Shown: in pieces, positions 57,563-64,000 of the stretch
Position numbering within the stretch: the first letter of the stretch is position 1
Layout: each line of letters begins with the position of its first letter
NCBI GenBank assembly: GCA_027924585.1
Contig: BSBM01000179.1
Location: forward strand, 11,942,501-12,006,500
DNA: 64,000 nt
Reading direction: 5' to 3'
Source: Larix kaempferi
Lineage: Eukaryota > Streptophyta > Pinopsida > Pinales > Pinaceae
Notes under the pieces: model-generated
What the model was told of the DNA's origin: nothing
Databases searched by the model: none
Seen by the model: the letters and a program-made list of their open reading frames with translations, nothing else
Position numbers and translations under genes: made by a program

Positions 57563-59637
57563 TCTTACCCTTGGAATTAACTCCTGGTTAAGGGGATATT
57601 CGAGTGGTAAGTTTGGAATCCTATGAGACTTTCTCCAAGGAAAGTCAGCTAGAGTGACTGAAACAAAAGTTTATCCTAAGGCAAGCTAAAAAAAAGAAAA
57701 GTAGACCAGACAAAACCCTACCCAAACTGAGGCCACAAGCAAACTTATGTGATAAGAGTGGATTCAAAGGCCTGGAACCTCATAGGATTGTCAAGGCTTC
57801 GCAAATCGCTATATATTGCAAGGTCCAATAGTAAAACACGACAAGGAGGGTTTGGACCGTACCCTTGCCTGAATACCCAATTACCTGGATGGTACGCACC
57901 TAGTAATCTCCCCGAGTGTTGTTCTCGGTGTATTTCTCTGCCAAGATGGCCAAAAGGTTAACTCAGTTGGTCTTAGGAATCCTAATGGTGTCTCCCGATA
58001 TACGCAAGGTACATGGGAGTTCAAATCCATAGTGGTGTTGTCTAGTGCACAATCGTATAGCATGAGACCTTCCTATATACTACCGAGTACGTGAAACACC
58101 TTTCTATATACTCCAAGTACATGAAACACCTTTCGATATACGCCAGGTACTTGAAGTACTTGGTGGATACATGAAAGAGCTTCAATATACCTAGTTGGTA
58201 TGTGAAAGAGCTTCGATATACCGATAAGTACGTGGAAGACTACAATACCCCGGAATAAGTGATGGAAAACAACGACAGCTTCTACACTTAACGACGCTGG
58301 AACATGTCTCTAACTTACACACAAGTTATTAAAAATTTTACCCTAGTTCTACCGTTAATTTTATCTGGACGGTTAGGTGAATGCATGAGGTGAGTACATA
58401 ATCATAAACATAATGTAGGCTCTAACTACATGCAAAAAATATACTTTTCTTTTGATGAACTCTATGTATGGGAGGGAGAAATTTATTTCCAATGATTTTA
58501 CCAAAGAAACATAATGCAACACAATCCCAAATCTACCAAAAAATGACTATGAAGTATTCTTTTCCTTTTCAAGCGAAACAAAAAAATAACACAACACTAC
58601 TAAGCCAAATCAAAGTATGTTTTTCTTTTTATTTTATCTTTTCAAAACAAAAATGATACTAAGCGATGAAAAGAGAGAGTTTCTAAATAGAGTATGCAAG
58701 CTTTTCACTTTCACTACAATGGCCTAAAAGCATAAGAACCAAAAGATGCATATAACTTTCCAAGCATGGAACTACTTTTGCAAAACTCGATATCCACTTG
58801 AATTTTTCAAGAAAATGAGCAACTCATAATTCGTGAAAAACACAAATAATCCAATTTTCTTTCAACTTTTCCAAAATATCTACAAATGAGACATTCCAAT
58901 GCATGTACAATTCTTCAAATGAGCTTGAAAAATGATGGAAATAAAGTACTTTTTATCTTTTAATGGATGTATCAAAATAACAATTTGATAACAGCGATGT
59001 TTTCAAACACAAATACTGAAATGAAAAGATTACTTGCAGCACTCTAATAACTTAGAAAATCTCAAGAAAATGACAAGCACTCATTGAACTGAAAGTATGC
59101 ACACAAACACTTCTAAACCAATCAGTAGCAAGCAACACTGAAGCAAGCAAAACTAAAAAATGTATGCAAATGGGGTCTGGAAACCGATCCAATACAATGA
59201 CCAGATCTGGCAAGGAGAGGATGGAATGCAAGGGTGAGTGGATGCATGTGGGGGAGACGAGAGTGTCCACCACTACCAAATCTCAGACTTGTCTAAGGTG
59301 GAACCCAAAACAACTTCAAAAGAAACCAAACGCTTCAACACACAAATAAAAAATGGGGTCTCTGGCTAGATCTTGCAGCACAGAGAGGGTCTATACACCA
59401 AACCAAAACTCAAATGAAAAAAATGGAGAAGGGATGCCTACATGCCAATTTCAACAGATCGGCACAGTCTGTGTTTTCACACAAAGCAACATCGCAGTTT
59501 ACCAATGCGAGAAGTGCGACAATGTTGCAGTAGACCAATGAAACAGTTGTGACAATAGGCTACCAGACAGAGAATAGAGATAAAAGATGACACAGTGTTT
59601 CTTTGAGTCCACTAACCAGGAGCGACAGGCGAGATCC
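57563..59637 (-). other. Leader region of the Tat-like element
   Basis: No coding sequence recognised. It contains a run of about 30-bp repeats (58066-58231) and AT-rich stretches. I looked for a match to 45498-46390 and saw none, so the 5' LTR is not here. Copia-3 begins at 59638. Confidence 0.55.
58066..58231. repeat. About 30-bp tandem repeats, five to six copies
   Basis: Units like CCTTTCTATATACTCCAAGT with ACATGAAACA recur with varied middles (CGAGTACGTGAAACACC, GCCAGGTACTTGAAG, GTTGGTATGTGAAAGAGC). Copies are quite diverged. Confidence 0.8.
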
Positions 59638-60127
59638 TGTTGAATATTGTAACTTCAAAGAATATTATATTTGTACTTTATTATTCCGGAGATGTTTCAT
59701 CCCTCCGAGGTAACCCTATTATGTATCCGGAGATGTTTATTCCTCCGAGGGTTAGTATTAACTAGGGTTATTAGATCCACCATGTGTGGGTCGGCCCTGT
59801 AGTTATATTTTAGGGGTTATTAGACATCTCCAGGTGAGGTCGGCCCCATAAGGTCTTTTAGTCAGTTGAGAGTCAAGTATAAATAGAGGAGGTGAACTCC
59901 TCATTAGATCACTCACTCACTTGTGGAAGAGTGCGCACTTGTCTAGGAGATCAGCTAAGGAGACAAAGGAAGGAGGAGCACATCTTGTATTTTGGTTGAT
60001 CATCTTATTGAGGAAAGCTTTACTGGGTTTTCCACCCCATGAGGGTTTCCCAAGATATATTGTGTGTCTATCTTGTGATTATGCTTCTTTCAGTGATCTT
60101 GCTTGGTTATTTGGTTTAAACTTAACA
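59638..60127 (+). repeat. 5' LTR of copia-3
   Basis: It starts TGTTGAATATTGTAAC and ends ACTTAACA. Two TCCGGAGATGTTT...CCTCCGAGG motifs and two TTATTAGA...GGTCGGCCC motifs lie in its first half, then TATAAATA. It is about 114 bp shorter than the LTR at 12652 but clearly related along its length. Confidence 0.93.
59878..59885 (+). promoter_or_regulatory. TATA box in the copia-3 LTR
   Basis: TATAAATA followed by GAGGAGGTG. The same box and context occur in the LTRs at 12652 and 19198 in element sense. It probably sets the start of the genomic RNA about 30 bases on. Confidence 0.8.
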
Positions 60128-60139
60128 TGGTATCAGAGC
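60128..60139 (+). other. Primer-binding site of copia-3
   Basis: TGGTATCAGAGC follows the LTR end directly; it is complementary to the plant initiator-Met tRNA 3' end. Confidence 0.95.
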
Positions 60140-60239
60140 CAAACTGAATAGGACATCTTTCACAAGGTAAGAATACCTCTTTCTCTCTCTTTGGTGAAGT
60201 TAGGGTTTCAGCCCAAAGTTGATATTATTGATTTTTGGT

Positions 60240-60515
60240 TGCATGGCTGGATAGCTCTTTTCAATACCTTTCTTTTGAGCTATAGATCGAACTTTTTGGT
60301 TGGGTAGAACTCCGGGAAATCCAAACCCTAATTCTACCAAAAGTGCGATACGTCAGATTTTGGTTTCAGAAAAAAGTTGTAATTTTTGAATTCTGATTAC
60401 ATGACTGGATAGCCCTTCTCAAGAGCATTCTTTTGAGCTATAGATCTAACTTTTTGGTTGGGTAGAACTCCGAGAAAGTCAAACCCTAATTCTACCAAAA
60501 GTGCGATAAAATTCT
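60240..60515 (+). repeat. Duplicated leader module of copia-3 (158-bp period)
   Basis: CTGGATAGC, TTTTGAGCTATAGATC, CTTTTTGGTTGGGTAGAACT and CCAAAAGTGCGATA occur twice, 158 bp apart (GGATAGC at 60249 and 60407). A related module is present in the leader of the element at 12652-19801, near 18118-18345. Confidence 0.9.
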
Positions 60516-60590
60516 GTTCCAGATTCCGGAAAAGTAAAAGGTAACTTTCCAGGTAAGTCTACTCTGTCTCTTGGACTCCCCCAAGAGAAG

Positions 60591-63500
60591 ATGACTCCAA
60601 ATACTAAGCTTGAAGACAAGCTAGAAGGCATAGAGAATTTCCGAGCATGGAAATACAGAATTGGTCTAATTCTTGAGGAGAATGATCTTGCTCATTATAT
60701 CAAGGAGGAAGTTGCAGAACCAGAAGAAGATGAAGCCAAAGAGAAACACAGGAAGGATCTGATTAGGGCAAAGAGAATCATAGCTGATTCCATTAAAGAC
60801 CACTTGATTCCCCAAGTGTCTTCCAAGAAGACTCCAAAGGAAATGTATGATGCCCTAGGAAGAATGTATGAAGGAAAGAACATCAATAGGAAGATGAATC
60901 TAAGGACTCAGTTGAAGAGTACCAAGATGCACAAAGGAGAATCCATTCAAGACTACTTCTCAAGAGTCTATCAAATCAAAGAACAACTAGATGCCATTGG
61001 TGATACTCTTGATGAAGATGAACTTGTGATGACAGCTCTAAATGGTCTCACTAGACCTTGGGAGTCATTCATTCAAACTATGTGTGCCAGAAAAGAAAGT
61101 ATGAAGTTTGATGTAGTTTGGGAGGATTGTGTACAAGAGGAGGCTAGGGTTGCAAATAGAGAAGCCTTGCTCAAAGAAGATGACCAAGCTTTGGCTACCC
61201 ATACCAAAAGAAGAAGGAGTCAATCCTACTTCAAGAAAGGTGGTCACAAGGAGTCTCATCCTCCTCACAAATTTCACAAGAAAAGAGGATCTACTCAAAG
61301 AAGGGATTACTCTTCTTTCCAGTGCTATTCTTGCCACAAATTAGGACACATTGCTAAAGATTGCCCTCTACAGAAGAAAAAGGGTAATCACTACAAAAGA
61401 CATCAAGCACATCTTGCAGAGGATGATAGTGAAGAAGAAGAAGTAGAGGAAGAAAGGTCTCACAATAAAAGGCCTAGAGATGAAGGGGAAGAAGAAGAAA
61501 GGACCTTCTTCAAAAGGAGGTCAAGAAGAAACACAGAAGAAGATGCAGAGGAATATGTTCTCTTCTCCGCACTCTCTGGATCCATAACCCCTGGTGAAGG
61601 TACATGGCTTATTGACAGTGGTGCTTCAAAGCACATGACTGGACAGAAGAGGACTCTCTCAAATCTTGAAGAAAAGAATTCTCCCCAAAAGGTATCTCTA
61701 GGAGATGACTATCAATATCCCATTAAGGGAATTGGTGAAGCAAACTACAAACTCGATTCTGGAACTCCCATGAAGATGAAGGAAGTTCTATATGTTCCAG
61801 GATTAAAGAAGAATTTACTTTCAATCTCAGCTTTAGACAAGAAAGGCTACAGAGTTGCATTCATTGATGGACAAGTGTTAATGTGGTCCAAAGGCAAATC
61901 CATTAAGGATGCAATTGTTATTGGTGAAGAGGAAGGAGGTTTATATAAACTCAAGGGTCATCCGGAAGCTGCTCTTGTTCATGAAACCTCTAGCCCCAGT
62001 GAGCTATGGCATAGAAGACTAGCTCACATTAACTACAAAGCCTTACCTTATGTAAGCAAGGTGGTCATAGGACTACCAGATTTAAAGGTTGATCATGACG
62101 GCTTATGCAAAGGATGTAAGAAAGGAAAGAATGTCAAGAACCCCTTTCCAAAGAGTGAAACAAAGACCAAAGGGATCTTGGAGTTAATACACTCAGATGT
62201 GTGTGGTCCAATGCCCACCACCTCTCTAAGTGGGTTTGAATACTATCTTTCATTCATTGATGATCATTCAAGGAAAACTTGGATATACTTTCTAAAGGGT
62301 AAGAATGAAGTTTTTGGGAAGTTCAAAGAGTTCAAGGCTCTAATAGAAAATCTCTCAGAAAAGAAAATCAAGATTCTCAGAACAGACAATGGTGGAGAAT
62401 ATACTTCAAAAGAGTTTGAAGAATTCTGTAAGGAAGCTGGAATCAAGAGAGAACTAACCACTCCCTACAATCCCCAACAAAATGGGGTTGCAGAAAGGAA
62501 AAATAGAACCATCATGGAAGCTGTGAAGACTATGATACATGATCAGGATCTTCCCATGTATCTGTGGGCTGAAGCAGCCAGAACAGCAGTATATGTTCAA
62601 AACAGATTATCTCATAGTGCTCTTGATTTCAAAACTCCAGAAGAAGTGTTTTCTGGAAAGAAGCCCGAGGTAATCCATCTTAAAATATTTGGGTGTCCTG
62701 TGTACATCCACATTCCTAAGGAAAAGAGAACCAATTTGGATCCTTCTGGTAAGAAAGGAATATTTGTTGGCTATTGTGAATCATCCAAAGCCTTCAGGAT
62801 TTACATACCAGGTTTTCATCATATAGAAATAAGTAGAGATGTAACCTTCGATGAGGAAGCAACTCTTAAGAAATCTAGAAAATGTCAACTTGAAGAAGTT
62901 TATGAAGAAGATACATCTCCCAGAATCTCAGAGACTGTTCACATCCCTGAAGAGGACATACCAGAGGATCATGACATGCTGGAACCACAAGAACCCCCTG
63001 TTGCAGAATTATCTAGGAAAAGAAGACCAGCATGGGCTAGAGATATTATTCAAGGAGCTGAAAGGTATGGTGCTCCTGAAGGCTCCACTAGAGAAAGGAA
63101 GAAACCAAAGCTAGTGTCCAACTATATGGCCTTGATGTGTGATCTTGTGGATCAACTGCCTACTAGCTATGAAGAAGCAGCTCAAAAGAAAGAATGGGTA
63201 GAAGCAATGACAGAAGAATATCAGTCGATAATGAAAAATGATGTTTGGGATATAGTCCCAAAACCAAGAGATAAAAGTGTGGTTTCTTCCAAATGGATTT
63301 TCAAAATAAAACATGCTGCAGATGGTAGCATTGAAAAATACAAGGCAAGGTTTGTAGCCAGAGGATTCTCTCAAAAGGAGGGAATTGACTATGAAGAAAC
63401 ATTTGCACCTGTTGCTAGGTATACTTCGATTAGAACTATCATGGCACTTGCATCCATGATGAAATGGAAATTGCATCAAATGGATGTTAAGACAACTTTT

Positions 63501-64000
63501 CTGAATGGTGTAATTGAAGAAGAAGTATACATAGAACAACCTCAAGGCTTTGAGGTCAAAGACGGAAGGACACATGCATGTAGACTGAAAAAGGCCTTAT
63601 ATGGATTGAAGCAAGCTCCCAGAGCTTGGTACGGAAGGATTGACAGTTTCTTAACAAGCATGGGCTTTACCAAAAGTAAAGCTGATCCCAACCTTTATCT
63701 TAAAGTGATGAATGATGAACCTGTTATATTGCTGTTGTATGTAGATGATCTATTTCTAACCGGAAATGAGAATCAAATCATTGAAAGCAAGAAGAAGCTT
63801 TCTTCAGAATTCGAAATGAAAGATCTTGGACTAATGCACTACTTCTTAGGCCTAGAAGTGTGGCAAGAGCCAAAAGGAATCTTTCTAAATCAAGGTAAGT
63901 ATACTGTGGAGATTCTCAAAAGATTTGATATGTTGGAGTGTAAAGCCATGGCCACTCCCATGGACTCCAACCTGAAACTATTAGTTAATGATTCATCAGA
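60591..64000 (+). CDS. copia-3 Gag-Pol polyprotein, intact so far, 3' end outside the window
   Basis: From ATG 60591 the frame stays open for at least 1136 codons. In order: UBN2-type gag (WKYRIGLILEENDLAHYI near the start); a zinc knuckle CX2CX4HX4C with its first Cys at about residue 245; a Lys/Glu-rich linker; protease WLIDSGASKHMTG with Asp at about 342; pre-integrase LWHRRLAHINYKAL at about 472; integrase acids Asp 536 (HSD), Asp 599 (RTDNGGEY) and Glu 635 (VAERKNRT), a D-x35-E spacing; and RT with YVDDL at about 1050. RNase H should follow beyond the window. The start fits a normal leader length, and no earlier ATG in this frame is better placed. All catalytic residues that can be seen are present. 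One change from the usual motif is MDVKTTFLNG, where Ala is more common. Confidence 0.95.
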   Translation, partial: MTPNTKLEDKLEGIENFRAWKYRIGLILEENDLAHYIKEEVAEPEEDEAKEKHRKDLIRAKRIIADSIKDHLIPQVSSKKTPKEMYDALGRMYEGKNINRKMNLRTQLKSTKMHKGESIQDYFSRVYQIKEQLDAIGDTLDEDELVMTALNGLTRPWESFIQTMCARKESMKFDVVWEDCVQEEARVANREALLKEDDQALATHTKRRRSQSYFKKGGHKESHPPHKFHKKRGSTQRRDYSSFQCYSCHKLGHIAKDCPLQKKKGNHYKRHQAHLAEDDSEEEEVEEERSHNKRPRDEGEEEERTFFKRRSRRNTEEDAEEYVLFSALSGSITPGEGTWLIDSGASKHMTGQKRTLSNLEEKNSPQKVSLGDDYQYPIKGIGEANYKLDSGTPMKMKEVLYVPGLKKNLLSISALDKKGYRVAFIDGQVLMWSKGKSIKDAIVIGEEEGGLYKLKGHPEAALVHETSSPSELWHRRLAHINYKALPYVSKVVIGLPDLKVDHDGLCKGCKKGKNVKNPFPKSETKTKGILELIHSDVCGPMPTTSLSGFEYYLSFIDDHSRKTWIYFLKGKNEVFGKFKEFKALIENLSEKKIKILRTDNGGEYTSKEFEEFCKEAGIKRELTTPYNPQQNGVAERKNRTIMEAVKTMIHDQDLPMYLWAEAARTAVYVQNRLSHSALDFKTPEEVFSGKKPEVIHLKIFGCPVYIHIPKEKRTNLDPSGKKGIFVGYCESSKAFRIYIPGFHHIEISRDVTFDEEATLKKSRKCQLEEVYEEDTSPRISETVHIPEEDIPEDHDMLEPQEPPVAELSRKRRPAWARDIIQGAERYGAPEGSTRERKKPKLVSNYMALMCDLVDQLPTSYEEAAQKKEWVEAMTEEYQSIMKNDVWDIVPKPRDKSVVSSKWIFKIKHAADGSIEKYKARFVARGFSQKEGIDYEETFAPVARYTSIRTIMALASMMKWKLHQMDVKTTFLNGVIEEEVYIEQPQGFEVKDGRTHACRLKKALYGLKQAPRAWYGRIDSFLTSMGFTKSKADPNLYLKVMNDEPVILLLYVDDLFLTGNENQIIESKKKLSSEFEMKDLGLMHYFLGLEVWQEPKGIFLNQGKYTVEILKRFDMLECKAMATPMDSNLKLLVNDSS

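Larger units (their letters stand above)
45498..64000 (-). mobile_element. Large Tat-like Ty3/gypsy retrotransposon with antisense PMD gene; runs past the window
   Basis: On the minus strand the order is long leader, Gly/Pro-rich gag, protease, RT, RNase H, integrase, second RNase H, then an antisense PMD gene and the 3' LTR. The second RNase H and the extra ORF near the 3' end point to the Tat/Ogre group as I know it. The 5' LTR is not seen before copia-3 at 59638 and should lie beyond the window. Coding parts have stops and a lost integrase Glu, so this copy cannot be autonomous. Confidence 0.75.
59638..64000 (+). mobile_element. Young Ty1/copia retrotransposon with open polyprotein (copia-3), runs past the window
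   Basis: The 5' LTR (490 bp) is followed directly by TGGTATCAGAGC, a leader of about 460 bases and an unbroken polyprotein frame to the window end. Its 3' LTR and target duplication lie beyond 64000. Its LTR family, primer site and leader modules match the non-autonomous element at 12652-19801. Nested in the leader of the Tat-like element, it is the last arrival at this spot. Confidence 0.93.

Noticed and set aside
57563-59637. 5' LTR of the Tat-like element in this stretch
   Set aside because: I compared it with 45498-46390 by eye and found no matching segment; the LTR is more likely beyond the window.

Overview
This window looks like a stretch of a large, transposon-packed seed-plant nuclear genome. 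The evidence is the plant-type Ty1/copia and Ty3/gypsy LTR retrotransposons primed by initiator-methionine tRNA, a Tat-like gypsy element carrying a plant mobile domain gene, plant LINE remnants, tRNA-derived SINE-like pieces and AT-rich decayed spacers. The depth of nesting would suit a gymnosperm or another large-genome plant, but nothing here fixes the species. I see no intact ordinary host gene. The one clearly intact coding region is a copia polyprotein that runs off the right edge.

Layout. 1-4947 and 10623-12086 hold an old, decayed minus-strand coding remnant, split by a complete but mutated copia element (copia-1, 4948-10622). 12652-19801 is a very young non-autonomous LTR element on the minus strand. 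Its two 604-bp LTRs look identical by eye, its target duplication is perfect, and about half of its protein-free interior is a chain of six tandem-repeat arrays (periods about 21-24, 24, 34, 71, 40 and 87 bp). 19802-30600 is AT-rich spacer with LINE remnants, two SINE-like pieces and a broken gene for a possible secreted cysteine-rich peptide (25894-26449).

30600-31165 is a LINE ORF1 cut by a minus-strand gypsy element (gypsy-A, from 31166). Gypsy-A is itself split by copia-2 (35595-44315, perfect 5-bp duplication). Copia-2 carries a 1302-bp solo LTR (38773-40074, perfect 5-bp duplication) and, inside its own 3' LTR, a small gag-only copia relative (40803-43610). The far LTR of gypsy-A is cut at 45498 by a large minus-strand Tat-like gypsy element. 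That element has a Gly/Pro-rich gag, protease, RT, RNase H, integrase, a second RNase H after integrase, and an antisense plant mobile domain (PMD) gene with its own apparent promoter and introns. A young copia element (copia-3, 59638 to beyond 64000) sits in its leader with an unbroken reading frame.

How they relate. Copia-3 and the non-autonomous element at 12652-19801 share LTR family, primer site and leader modules, so copia-3 or a close relative is the likely source of enzymes for the non-coding element. The repeat arrays of the non-coding element share a short hairpin core despite different periods, which is the most unusual signal here. The antisense PMD gene inside the Tat element is the second.
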